The translations under genes and the position numbers were made by a program. The notes beneath the pieces are model-generated. The model did not search any database. It was not told where the DNA came from and saw nothing but the letters and a program-made list of their open reading frames with translations. Positions 14,967-23,855 of a DNA stretch of 34,472 bases are shown in pieces. Position 1 is the stretch's first letter; each line of letters starts with the position of its first letter. The stretch is from Alphaproteobacteria bacterium. Lineage in GTDB: Bacteria > Pseudomonadota > Alphaproteobacteria > SHVZ01. The DNA lies in assembly GCA_016869375.1 (NCBI GenBank), contig VGEH01000035.1, positions 1-34,472 of the forward strand, written 5' to 3'.

Positions 14967-16520
14967 ATGGCTCTGCGCGCTTTACGTGTCGCTCTCGTCG
15001 CGGCCGCCTCACTCGCTCTCATGGCTCCAGCCGCCCACGCACAGAAGCGCGGCGGCGACCTCATCTTCCTGCAGCAGTCGACGCCGATCACGCTCGATGC
15101 GATCACCTCGACCGAGCAGGCGGTCCGCAACGTCACCATGCATCTCTACGAGATGCTGGTCACGCGTGACGAGGGCTCGAACCCGATCCCCTATCTCGCC
15201 GCGAAGTACGAGGAGAGCGCGGACGGCCTGACCTACACCTTCACGCTTCGCCAGGGCGTCAAGTTCCACAACGGCAAGGAGATGACGAGCGCGGACGTCA
15301 AGGCAAGCGTCGAGCGCTACGGCAAGATCGGCTTCGACCGCGCCGACTTCTCCCGGGTGGTCAAGGCCGTGGCGGCGCCGGACAAGTACACGGTGACGAT
15401 CACGCTCTCCGAGCGCGTGCCCAGCTTCATCGAGCAGCTGAGCTCGCCGCGCGCGCCGATGGTGATCATCCCCGCCGAGGAGGCGGCGAAGGAGGCCAAC
15501 AAGATCAACCCGATCGGCACCGGGCCCTTCCAGCTCACCGAATACGTCCCGGACAGCCACGTGAAGATGAAGCGCTTCGAGGACTACAAGGCCAATGAAG
15601 GCCAGGGCGAGCGCAACGGCTTCTCCGGCAGGAAGGTCGTCTATGTCGACACCGTGACCTTCCGCATCGTGCCCGAGGCGAATGCGCGCGTCGCGGCGAT
15701 GGAAACCAAGGCCGGGCATTTCTCGGAGTCGGTGCCGAACCAGACGGCGAAGCGGCTCAAGGACAGCAAGGAGATCCAGATCGTCACGCTGATGCCCTGG
15801 AGCATGGCCTTCGCCATCCTCAATGCCGGCGCCGGCGGCGGTCCCACCTCCAAGCTCGGCGTGCGGCGCGCGATCCAGGCGGCGATCGACGCCGAGGAGG
15901 TGATGCTGATTGCGACCGACGGCAACTTCCGTCTCGATCACGCCTTCAACTATCCGGAGAGCCAGTACTTCTCTCCGGAGGTCGGCAAGGCGGTCTACAA
16001 CCAGGCGAACCCGGCGAAGGCGAAGCAGCTACTCGCCGAGGCGGGCTATGCCGGCGAGGAGATCGTCATCATCACCACCTCGCAGATCGCCATCGTCAAG
16101 GCGCAGGCGGAGATCACCGCCGAGCAGCTCAAGAATGCCGGCATGAAGGCGCGCGTCGCCGTCTACGACACGCCCGGATACATCGCCCAGGCCGGCAAGC
16201 CCGATGGCTGGAATATCTATATCGGCGAGTTCGGGCTGGCGCCTTCCATCGGTCCCTACGGGCTTCCCAATTTCTGGACCGGGCCGAAGAACTGGCAGAA
16301 GCTGCAGGATTCGCAGCTCGACGCCGCCTTCAACGATCTGAAGACCAAGACGACGCTTGCCGAACGCAAGGCGGCCGTCGATCGGTTCTATACCCGCGTC
16401 ACCGACCAGGCCTTCGCGGTCAAGCTCGGCGACAACGGCCTGCTCCAGGCGGTCCGCAGCGAGGTCAAGAACTTCAAGCCCTACCGCGTCCCGCGCGCCT
16501 GGGGCGTGTGGCTGGAGTAG
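14967..16520 (+). CDS. ABC transporter periplasmic solute-binding protein (family 5, DppA/OppA-like)
   Basis: A 517-residue secreted protein. A signal peptide (residues 1-25, cleavage after AHA) precedes a mature start QKRGGDLIF. The family 5 signature is present: LYEMLVTRDEGSNPIPYLA, TFTLRQGVKFHNGKEMTSAD and PIGTGPFQLTEYVPDS. Family members bind peptides, nickel, opines or sugars for ATP-driven uptake. No permease or ATPase gene is adjacent, so it must share a transporter encoded elsewhere. Its place after AcnX and ureohydrolase genes suggests a hydroxyproline- or guanidino-containing ligand; that is inference. It has a strong ribosome-binding site and its own upstream inverted repeat. Confidence 0.92.
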   Translation: MALRALRVALVAAASLALMAPAAHAQKRGGDLIFLQQSTPITLDAITSTEQAVRNVTMHLYEMLVTRDEGSNPIPYLAAKYEESADGLTYTFTLRQGVKFHNGKEMTSADVKASVERYGKIGFDRADFSRVVKAVAAPDKYTVTITLSERVPSFIEQLSSPRAPMVIIPAEEAAKEANKINPIGTGPFQLTEYVPDSHVKMKRFEDYKANEGQGERNGFSGRKVVYVDTVTFRIVPEANARVAAMETKAGHFSESVPNQTAKRLKDSKEIQIVTLMPWSMAFAILNAGAGGGPTSKLGVRRAIQAAIDAEEVMLIATDGNFRLDHAFNYPESQYFSPEVGKAVYNQANPAKAKQLLAEAGYAGEEIVIITTSQIAIVKAQAEITAEQLKNAGMKARVAVYDTPGYIAQAGKPDGWNIYIGEFGLAPSIGPYGLPNFWTGPKNWQKLQDSQLDAAFNDLKTKTTLAERKAAVDRFYTRVTDQAFAVKLGDNGLLQAVRSEVKNFKPYRVPRAWGVWLE

Positions 16521-16535
16521 TTGTCGAGCGTAATC

Positions 16536-16595
16536 CCCACCTGACCAACCCGCTCCTCGTGCCCCTCCCCCATGACGGGGGAGGGATGAGGTGGG
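16536..16595. repeat. Nested intergenic palindrome
   Basis: An inner hairpin CCCTCCCCC (16563-16571)/GGGGGAGGG (16577-16585) with a 5-nt loop is enclosed by outer arms CCCACCT (16536-16542) and AGGTGGG (16589-16595). It lies between the solute-binding protein gene and the sulfatase gene. In composition it resembles the other three intergenic repeats of the window and could act as a REP-like element or transcription attenuator. Confidence 0.6.
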
Positions 16596-16629
16596 TGACG
16601 GTCCCGACGTCACAGCGAGGAACACGACC

Positions 16630-17886
16630 ATGGCGCGGCCGAATATCGTGCTGATCATGCCGGATCAGCAGCGGGCGGATTCGCTCGGCTGCTACGGCAA
16701 CGTCTTCACCAGGACGCCGGAGGTCGACCGCATGGCCCGCCAGGGCGTGCGCTTCACCCGCGCCTTCACCACATGGCCGGTGTGCACGCCGGCGCGCGGC
16801 ACGATGTGGAGCGGGACGTATCCGCACAGGCACAAGCTCATCGACAACGTCTACGGCGTCGACGACGCCTTCGCGACCATGGCCGGAGTCAGTACCACGC
16901 TCTTCGACGTGCTGAAGGCCGGCGGCTACACCACCGCGCATTTCGGCAAGTGGCATCTCGGCGAGAAGCAGCCGAGATACTTCGACGTCTGGGAAGAAAC
17001 CTTCAACTCGCGCGTCCATCACTGGATCGGCGGCGTCGATTCCGGCGTCTGGCGCCCAGGGCTGCAGACCGACCGCTGCATCCAGTTCCTGAATTCGCGC
17101 AAAGAAGGCGATCCGCCTTTCTGCATGGTGCAGGGCTACTACCCGCCGCACGACCCCTACACCGCGCCGAAGGAGTTCTACGCGCATTACCGCGACAAGG
17201 GCGTGCCCTTCGCCGGCTACTATGCCGGCGTCAGCGCCATCGACTACGAGACCGGCCGCATCCTCGATGCGCTCGAGCGCAACGGCCAGCGCCACAACAC
17301 GCTGGTGATCTTCTTCGCCGATCACGGCGACACCTTCTTCTACCGCGACGACGGCGAGCACAAATTCGTCTGCACCGACGACTCGATCCGCATTCCGTTC
17401 GTCTTGAGCTGGCCCGCGGTCATTCCGCCCAACACCGTCAATGACCGAATGGTCGGCCTGCAGGACCTGATGCCGACCGTGCTGGATGCGGCCGGCGTGG
17501 CACCGCCCGAAGGCATGCACGGCAAGAGCGTGCTGCCCTTGGCGCGCGGCGAGCGCTCGTCATGGCGCGACTTCTACTTCGTGCAGAACCGCACGCATAA
17601 GCGCCGCGTCACGCAACGGAGCTACCGTACCGACGACTGGAAGCTGATCGGCAGCGTCGATGGCGGCAGCCACTCGCTCTATGACCTGAAGCGCGATCCC
17701 GAAGAGGAGTGGGATCTGTTCCTGACGCCGCGCAAGGATGTGATGGACCGCTTCCGCGACGAGCCCAGCCACGCTCCAAAGGCGCGTGAGCTCGCCGAGA
17801 GGATGCGTTCTTACGCGCAGTCGATCGACGATACCGAAGGCGTCGGCATCGCCGACCGCGTAATCGCCGAGCTGGCCGGCCGTTAG
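16630..17886 (+). CDS. Type I sulfatase (Cys-type)
   Basis: A 418-residue alkaline-phosphatase-fold sulfatase. It starts MARPNIVLIMPDQQRADSLG, with metal-binding D12. The sulfatase signature CTPAR (C52-R56) shows that it needs conversion of C52 to formylglycine by a maturase not in this window. GKWHLGEKQPRYF and FFADHGDTFFYRDDGEHKF provide further active-site residues. No signal peptide is seen, so it is probably cytoplasmic, like choline-sulfatase-type enzymes; the substrate is unknown. ATG 16630 is preferred over an upstream in-frame ATG because GAGGAA precedes it. Its end overlaps that of the convergent TPR-glycosyltransferase gene by 4 bp. Confidence 0.9.
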   Translation: MARPNIVLIMPDQQRADSLGCYGNVFTRTPEVDRMARQGVRFTRAFTTWPVCTPARGTMWSGTYPHRHKLIDNVYGVDDAFATMAGVSTTLFDVLKAGGYTTAHFGKWHLGEKQPRYFDVWEETFNSRVHHWIGGVDSGVWRPGLQTDRCIQFLNSRKEGDPPFCMVQGYYPPHDPYTAPKEFYAHYRDKGVPFAGYYAGVSAIDYETGRILDALERNGQRHNTLVIFFADHGDTFFYRDDGEHKFVCTDDSIRIPFVLSWPAVIPPNTVNDRMVGLQDLMPTVLDAAGVAPPEGMHGKSVLPLARGERSSWRDFYFVQNRTHKRRVTQRSYRTDDWKLIGSVDGGSHSLYDLKRDPEEEWDLFLTPRKDVMDRFRDEPSHAPKARELAERMRSYAQSIDDTEGVGIADRVIAELAGR

Positions 17887-19994
17887 CCCGTCCGGCACCA
17901 GTCGCGCCAAGCGGTGCGGAAGGCTTCGCCGCGCGCCTGCCCGTAGGCTTTGCGGTCGGCGAGGCGCGAGCGTTGCGCCTGGGCACGGAGCGACGCGCGT
18001 ACTGCCGCGAGCGCTTCGGGATCGGCCGCGAGCCGGGCGGCGCGCGCGACATAGTCGGCCTCGTCCGTCGCGATCCCCTCGGTGAAGCCGACCGAGCTGA
18101 GCAGCGCCAGGCTGTAGCGGCCGGCCATGCGGTCGCCGGCGACGGTCACCACCGGCACGCCCATCCACACGGCCTCGCAGGTCGTGGTGACGCCACCATA
18201 GGGGATGGGATCGAGCGCGATGTCGATCTCGTTGAGGAAGGTCAGGTGATCGACGAAGCCCGCCGTCCAGGGGCGAAGCTCGACGCGCCCCAGATCGACG
18301 CCGGCGCGGGCGAAGGCATCGCCGAAATGCCTGCGCACGCGCGGCTCGGAGAAACCGCGGCCCTTCACGACGAGGCGCGATGTCGGCACCGCCTGCAGCA
18401 CCTTCGCCCATAAGCGGATCGTCGACGGCGTGATCTTCACCAGCGCATTGGTCGAGCCGAAGGTGACATGACGATTGGCCGCCGCCGGCAAGGGACCGAC
18501 CGCCGGCATCTCGATCAGCGGGTCGTAGCAATAGGCCAGCGGCAGGCGCAGCACCGTCTCGGTGAAATGCGCGTCGTGCTCCGCCGGCGTCAGCAGCGGA
18601 TCGCCGAGGATCCACTGCGCCGCGCTCGAGCCCGAGGTGCCGAGCGCCAGGTCCATGATCTGCACCGGTGCCGGCCGCCGCGCCACGGCCGGGAAGCGCG
18701 GACCGCCGAGATGGCCGACGACATCGACCAGCACGTCGACGCGATCCTCTTCGATGAGCCTGGCGAGCCCGGCATCGTCGTCCTTCTCGGTCAGGCGCCA
18801 GCCGTCGCTCGCCAGGCGATAGCGCTTGGTATAGCCATCCTCCTGCTCGGCCGGCAGGTCGGAGTAGACGATGACCTCGATGCCGTGAGTGCGGCGGTCG
18901 AGGCCCTCGAATCCCGGCAGCGCGACGAAGGCGTGCGTGTTGCCGCGCAAATTGGGACCGCCCAGCACGCCGACGCGGATCGCGCGCTCCGGATCGCGGG
19001 CATGGCCGAAACGCGGTGTCGCCGACGGCAAACGCGACCGGCACCATTCCTCCCGGATGCGCCTGATGCCGGCACCGCCGATCGCCGGATCGAAGACCAG
19101 CGCGGAGAGCACCGCGCGGTTCGCCTCTGCATTGTCGGGGCGGACCGCGAGGATCTGCCGGTTGACCGCCGTCGCGCGATCGAGGAGCCCGAAATAGTTG
19201 AGCAGCGTCGCCAGCGGCAGCAGCGCATCGACGAAGCCGGCACGCAGAGCGACGGCTCGCTCATAGGCGGCGACGGCCGACTCGATCCGGTTGAGATTCT
19301 GCAGCGACGAGCCGAGGTTGAACCAGGCATCGGCACGATCCGGCTGCAGCAGAAGCGCGCGCTTGTAGCTGCGTGCCGCAGCGGCGAGCCGCCCTGCCCG
19401 CTGCTCGACGGTGCCGAGGTTGTTGTGCGCGTCGGCGAGATCCGGCGCCAGATGCGTGGCACGCCGCCAGGCGCCTTCCGCCTCGCCGCGCGCAAGAGCG
19501 CCGAGGTTGATCCAGGCCGGCGCGAGGGTCGGATCGAGCGCCAAGGCGCGCCGATAGGCATCGACGCGGCCGTGACGCCGGCCGGCAGCGGCCAGGTTGA
19601 GGACACGCTCCTCCGCCAATGCGACGTCACGTGGTGCGAGACGGCCCGCGATCTCGTAAGAGCGGTCCGCGGCGTCCGCCTCTCCCATGCGTGAGAGCGC
19701 GCGCGCCAGGCGCAGGTGAGAGTCGAGCCGGCCGGGACGCAGCGCCACGGCCTGCTGCCAGGCCGCGATCGCCCGCGGCCAGTCGGCGAGACTCTCCTCC
19801 GCCATCGCCAACGACTCCCAGGCCACGGCGGCGCGCGGCGCCAGCGCGATGGCGCGTCGGATCAGGACCGCCGCTTCCGGGACCTGGCTTCGCGCCGCGA
19901 GAAGAAGCCCGAGCTTCAGCCAGTCGCCGGCCGACTCCGGCGCACCGGCGAGAACATGGCGCAAGGGCCGCGGATCGAGGCTCGGCGCGGTCAC
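17883..19994 (-). CDS. TPR-containing GT41 (OGT/SPINDLY-like) glycosyltransferase, paralogue 1
   Basis: A roughly 703-residue protein. The first ~300 residues are tetratricopeptide repeats (for example PAWINLGALARG, ADAHNNLGTVEQRAGR, ADAWFNLGSSLQNLNR). The rest is a GT41 domain with RRPAPVQIM, SGSSAAQWILGDPLLTP, VTFGSTNALVKITPSTIRLW (with the diphosphate-binding Lys) and DIALDPIPYGGVTTTCEAVW. GT41 enzymes put a sugar on Ser/Thr (or Asn) of proteins; the TPR part picks the target. The motif around the catalytic His (usually HP) is altered here (LRGNTHAF), so activity may differ. GTG 19994 overlaps the stop of paralogue 2 by 4 nt (GTGA); an alternative GTG is 18 nt upstream. It is third in a three-gene minus-strand unit. 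Confidence 0.85.
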   Translation of the reverse strand: MTAPSLDPRPLRHVLAGAPESAGDWLKLGLLLAARSQVPEAAVLIRRAIALAPRAAVAWESLAMAEESLADWPRAIAAWQQAVALRPGRLDSHLRLARALSRMGEADAADRSYEIAGRLAPRDVALAEERVLNLAAAGRRHGRVDAYRRALALDPTLAPAWINLGALARGEAEGAWRRATHLAPDLADAHNNLGTVEQRAGRLAAAARSYKRALLLQPDRADAWFNLGSSLQNLNRIESAVAAYERAVALRAGFVDALLPLATLLNYFGLLDRATAVNRQILAVRPDNAEANRAVLSALVFDPAIGGAGIRRIREEWCRSRLPSATPRFGHARDPERAIRVGVLGGPNLRGNTHAFVALPGFEGLDRRTHGIEVIVYSDLPAEQEDGYTKRYRLASDGWRLTEKDDDAGLARLIEEDRVDVLVDVVGHLGGPRFPAVARRPAPVQIMDLALGTSGSSAAQWILGDPLLTPAEHDAHFTETVLRLPLAYCYDPLIEMPAVGPLPAAANRHVTFGSTNALVKITPSTIRLWAKVLQAVPTSRLVVKGRGFSEPRVRRHFGDAFARAGVDLGRVELRPWTAGFVDHLTFLNEIDIALDPIPYGGVTTTCEAVWMGVPVVTVAGDRMAGRYSLALLSSVGFTEGIATDEADYVARAARLAADPEALAAVRASLRAQAQRSRLADRKAYGQARGEAFRTAWRDWCRTG

Positions 19995-21865
19995 GCTGTC
20001 ACGCTCTGCCACATGCGGCGGTAAGCGCCTTCGATCGCGCGCGCATAGGCGGGACCGTCGCAGAGCCGAGACGCCACCATGCGATGGCGCAGCGTCGCCC
20101 GGATGGTCGCGAGCCTGCCGATATCCATCGCCAGCCCGGCCGCCTTCTCGACATAGTCATCGAGGTCCGATGCGACGAGGTCCGGCAGGCCGACGGCGTC
20201 AAGGAAGACGCCGCCATAGCGTCCGAGCACCCGGTCGCCCATCAGGCTTACCACCGGCACGCCCATCCACAGCGCCTCGCAGGTGCTGATGACGCCGCCA
20301 TAGGGAAAGGGATCGAGCGCGATGTCGATCTCGCGGAAGATCGCGAGGTGTCCCGCCTGGCTCGGCTCCCAGCCGCGAAGGTCGATGCGGTCGGTATGGA
20401 TGTTGCGGCTGTCGAAGAAGCCCTGCAGCCGGTCCACGACGGTCGCGTCCCGGAACGCCTTGGCCTTGAGGACCAGCCGCGAGTCGGCCACATGCCCCAG
20501 GATATTGGCCCAGGCCTCCAGGCAACGGCGCGACAGCTTCGCCGGCTGGTTGAGGCTGCCGAAGGTGACATGGTCGGCGCGCAATGCCGGCAGCGCGGAG
20601 ACTTCCGGCGTCGGCGACAGCGGGTCGTACATGAAGGCGAGATCGATCCGCTCGATGCGCTCGGAGAAGTCGCTGTTCATCGCCGGCGGCGTCAGGCGCG
20701 CATCGCCAATGGCCCAGCCGACGGCGTCGAGGCCGAAGCTCCCCATCAGCAGCAGGTTGACCTGCACCGGCGCCGGCCGATGCGCCAGCGCCAGGAGGCG
20801 CGATCCGGTCGGATAGCCCAGGACGTCGATGGCGATGTCGATACGATCCTCGCGCATCCGCCGCGCCAGCGCCTCGTCCGAGAGCCCGTGCGTGACGACA
20901 AAGGATGAAGCGGCGCGGAAGCGCTCCGTGACATCGTCCTCGGCCGATGCGGGCAGGTCGGAGTAGCAGACGATCTCGAACTGGCGGCGGTCATGCGCCT
21001 CGACCAGCGGCAGGATCGAGACGGCGGCGGTGTGCAGGCGAAAGCTGTCGGCGCCGACATAGCCGAGGCGTATCCGGCCGCCGGGGCCGGCGCTCCTGCG
21101 ATCCATTGGCGGCAGCTTCGCCGCCAACGGCCGGGCATAGAGCGTATCGAACCGACGGCAAAGCGCGAGGACGTCGGGTCCCGTGGTCTTGTCGAGAAGG
21201 CGCACGAGGTTGATCAGGTTGGCGAGGATTCCGGGGCGTCGGGGCTCGATCGCGTGCGCCCGGCGCATCAGCACCTCCGCCTGCTCGACCTCGCTGAGGT
21301 CGTGACGAAGGCTCGCGAGGTTGAGCCAGGCCGAGCCATAGCCCGGCGTCAGCGCCAGGGCCTGGCGATAGCCGGTACGCGCCTCCTCGAAGCGCTGCTG
21401 CGCGCGCCGCAGATTGGCGAAGTTGTAGCGGGCCTCGGCGTAGTCTCGGCGGAGCGCCAGCGCCGAGTGATAGCTGCGCGCGGCGCCCTCCAGGTCGCCG
21501 GCCTCTTCGAGGGCCGTGCCGAGATTGTTGTGCGCCTCGGGCACCATCGGCGAGCGCTTGACCGCCTCGCGATAGGCTTCCAGCGCAGACTCCGCGCGGC
21601 CGAGGGCGTGTAGCGCGTTGCCGAGATTGATGTGGAATTCGCCGCGGCGCTGGCCGAGCGCGTCGGAACGCACGATGGCGCCGCCGATCAGCTCGACCGC
21701 GCGTGCCGGGTTCCCGCGCCGAAGCGCGACCACGCCGAGGAGATGCAGGACGTCGGGGTGATCGGGATGTGCCGCATGCGCCGCGGCAAGCGCCGACTCC
21801 GCCTCTTCGAGGCGCCCGTCGCCGAGCGCGCGATGACCGAGGATCAGTGCCTCGTTCCCGCTCAT
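19991..21865 (-). CDS. TPR-containing GT41 glycosyltransferase, paralogue 2
   Basis: A 624-residue protein with N-terminal tetratricopeptide repeats (EFHINLGNALHALGR, PEAHNNLGTALEEAGD, GSAWLNLASLRHDLSE) and a C-terminal GT41 domain. Visible in the latter are HRPAPVQVNLLLMGSFGLDA, VTFGSLNQPAKLSRRCLEAW (ligand Lys kept) and DIALDPFPYGGVISTCEALW. The usual HP after the first strand of the GT domain reads SFRLHTAAV, so a His but no HP. ATG 21865 gives an ATGA overlap with the upstream paralogue 3 stop; an ATG five codons earlier is possible. Probably glycosylates a protein; target and donor are unknown. The three minus-strand paralogues share architecture but are clearly diverged, so the duplications are old. 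Confidence 0.85.
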   Translation of the reverse strand: MSGNEALILGHRALGDGRLEEAESALAAAHAAHPDHPDVLHLLGVVALRRGNPARAVELIGGAIVRSDALGQRRGEFHINLGNALHALGRAESALEAYREAVKRSPMVPEAHNNLGTALEEAGDLEGAARSYHSALALRRDYAEARYNFANLRRAQQRFEEARTGYRQALALTPGYGSAWLNLASLRHDLSEVEQAEVLMRRAHAIEPRRPGILANLINLVRLLDKTTGPDVLALCRRFDTLYARPLAAKLPPMDRRSAGPGGRIRLGYVGADSFRLHTAAVSILPLVEAHDRRQFEIVCYSDLPASAEDDVTERFRAASSFVVTHGLSDEALARRMREDRIDIAIDVLGYPTGSRLLALAHRPAPVQVNLLLMGSFGLDAVGWAIGDARLTPPAMNSDFSERIERIDLAFMYDPLSPTPEVSALPALRADHVTFGSLNQPAKLSRRCLEAWANILGHVADSRLVLKAKAFRDATVVDRLQGFFDSRNIHTDRIDLRGWEPSQAGHLAIFREIDIALDPFPYGGVISTCEALWMGVPVVSLMGDRVLGRYGGVFLDAVGLPDLVASDLDDYVEKAAGLAMDIGRLATIRATLRHRMVASRLCDGPAYARAIEGAYRRMWQSVTA

Positions 21866-23832
21866 GCAGATGCGCACCATTTGCGCCAGGCCTGACGGAT
21901 CGCCGCCTCGAAGCTGCGCGCATAGCCGGCCGCGTCGCAGAGCGGCGAGGCAAGCAACCGATCGCGCAGCGCGCGCCGCAGCGTCTGACGGCGCGCGGCA
22001 TCCTTCGCCAGGGCCGCCGCCGTCGCGACATAGGCGCTCTCATCCGCCACCGCCAGATCGTCGAGGCCGACACGCGACAGGATTTCGAGGCCGACGCGGC
22101 CGACAAAGCGATCGCCGATCAGGCTCACCACCGGAACGCCCATCCACAAGGATTCGAAGGTCGTGGTCGAGCCGTTGAACGGGAACGGATCGAGCGAGAT
22201 GTCGACCTCGTCGAACGCCGCGAGATGGCCGGCACGCGGCAGCTGCGTGCCTGCGAGGACCAGGCGCTCGGCACCGATGCCGTGCGCCCCGAAGGCCAGG
22301 TGGAAGCGGTCGACCGCCAGCGCATCGCCGAAGCGCCGTCCGCTGCGAAGCAGCAGCCGCGATCCCGGCACGGCCGCAAGAACCCTGGCCCAGAGTGCGA
22401 CGACTGTCGGCGTCAGCTTGGCCGGATTGTTGAAGGAACCGAAGGTGACGCGGCCCGTCGCGGACGAGGGGACGGGACCGGGTTCGGGCGAGGCTTCGGG
22501 CACCATATGAAGATAGAAGCAAGGGAGGCGCAGCAGCGACTCGGTGAACTCCTCCCGCGTATCGGCAGGGTGGAGCACCTCGTCGGTGATCCAGTGGTCG
22601 ACGGTCGGAAGACCGGTCGAGCCGATCGCATGGAAGGCGGCGACCACCGGCGCCGGCTTCTCGACCAGCGGCAGGGGGGAGTTCTCGGCGGTGTGCGGCG
22701 CCAGCGCCACCAGCACGTCGATGCGGTCGTCGCGGATGGCTTGCCGGACCGCGTCGCCCCTGGCGCCCGGGAGATCGCAGAAGCGGTCGGCCATGGCGGC
22801 GAAGGCTCGTGTCCTGCCATCGGCCAGCGTCGTCGTCGAGTAGAGCGAAACCTCGAATCGCTCGCGGTCGTGATTGCGGATCAGGCCGTCGACGTTCCAG
22901 CCGACCGGATGCTCGCGAAGATCGCCCGAGAGATAGCCGAGACGAAGCCGACGCTCGGGATCGCGGTCATGGGCGAAGGTCGGCGTCACCGGCGCAAGCC
23001 CGCGCGACCAGGCGCGTTGGGCGGCGCCCAGCGCCGCAAGGGTCACCGTCTCGTCATACGCAAGCGCGAACAGGAGATTGCTGCCCGCCTCGCGATAGTC
23101 GGGGCGAGTCGCGAGCGCGCGCCGAAGCGGCACCTGGGCCGAACGGGCATCGCCGAGCATGACGAAGGCATTCGCCAGCGTGTCGAACGCCTCGGCGCCG
23201 GCCGGCGACAGGCTGAGAGCAACGCGGCTGGCGGCCAGCGCGCGGCTGACCTGGCCATGCCAGATGGCGGCGATCGAATGGTTCCGCCACGCATCGACCA
23301 GCAGCGGTGCCAGCGTCAGCGCCCGCCCGAACCGCGGCGCGGCCGATGACGGGTCTCCGCCCCGGAGATGGACGGCGCCGAGATTGTTGTGAGCCTCGCC
23401 CGAGGCCGGGGCGATCGTCAGCGCCCGGCGGATCTCGCGTGCGGCATCCGGGTGGCGGCGCTCGGCCAGCACGCCGCCGAGATTGAGCCGCGGCTCGGCC
23501 GCCGCCGGATCGAGCCCGAGCGCGCGGCGGAACCAGCGCGCCGCGTCCTCCGCCCGGCCCAGCTGCTTCAGCGTCACGCCGAGCGTGTTGACGAACAGCC
23601 CGTGCTGCACCTCGCCCGCCACCGCACGGCGCGCCATGGCAAGCCCGTCCGGCACGGCGCCGGTAAGGCAGCCGATCGCCGCCAGAAGGTGGCTGACCTC
23701 CAGATGTCCGGGCGCAAGACGGAGCAGGCTCCGGCAGACCGCTTCCGCCTCCATCAGCCGGCCCTCGCGGAACATGCGCACGGCATGGGCGTAGGTGGTG
23801 TCGACAACGTCGGTGCCGGCTCGGCGAGTCAC
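21862..23832 (-). CDS. TPR-containing GT41 glycosyltransferase, paralogue 3
   Basis: About 656 residues from GTG 23832. TPR repeats (HGLFVNTLGVTLKQLGRAED, GEAHNNLGAVHLRGGD, AEAFDTLANAFVMLGD) are followed by a GT41 domain. It has the canonical strand and catalytic-His motif LGYLSGDLREHPVGW, EKPAPVVAAFHAIGSTGLPT, VTFGSFNNPAKLTPTVVALW and DISLDPFPFNGSTTTFESLW, so all expected catalytic features are present. The frame is open to 23964, but that would overlap the divergent paralogue 4; GTG 23832, or ATG 23775, are the realistic starts. Only 23 bp separate the start from that of the divergent gene, including an A/T-rich ATATAAC that may serve both promoters. First gene of the minus-strand unit. Confidence 0.85.
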   Translation of the reverse strand: MTRRAGTDVVDTTYAHAVRMFREGRLMEAEAVCRSLLRLAPGHLEVSHLLAAIGCLTGAVPDGLAMARRAVAGEVQHGLFVNTLGVTLKQLGRAEDAARWFRRALGLDPAAAEPRLNLGGVLAERRHPDAAREIRRALTIAPASGEAHNNLGAVHLRGGDPSSAAPRFGRALTLAPLLVDAWRNHSIAAIWHGQVSRALAASRVALSLSPAGAEAFDTLANAFVMLGDARSAQVPLRRALATRPDYREAGSNLLFALAYDETVTLAALGAAQRAWSRGLAPVTPTFAHDRDPERRLRLGYLSGDLREHPVGWNVDGLIRNHDRERFEVSLYSTTTLADGRTRAFAAMADRFCDLPGARGDAVRQAIRDDRIDVLVALAPHTAENSPLPLVEKPAPVVAAFHAIGSTGLPTVDHWITDEVLHPADTREEFTESLLRLPCFYLHMVPEASPEPGPVPSSATGRVTFGSFNNPAKLTPTVVALWARVLAAVPGSRLLLRSGRRFGDALAVDRFHLAFGAHGIGAERLVLAGTQLPRAGHLAAFDEVDISLDPFPFNGSTTTFESLWMGVPVVSLIGDRFVGRVGLEILSRVGLDDLAVADESAYVATAAALAKDAARRQTLRRALRDRLLASPLCDAAGYARSFEAAIRQAWRKWCASA

Positions 23833-23855
23833 GGCCTCGGATATAACATCGGTCC

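Noticed and set aside
20993-23349. Long plus-strand open frames opposite the TPR-glycosyltransferase genes
   Set aside because: Arg/Gly/Pro-rich translations without motifs, while the minus-strand frames contain complete TPR and GT41 domains.
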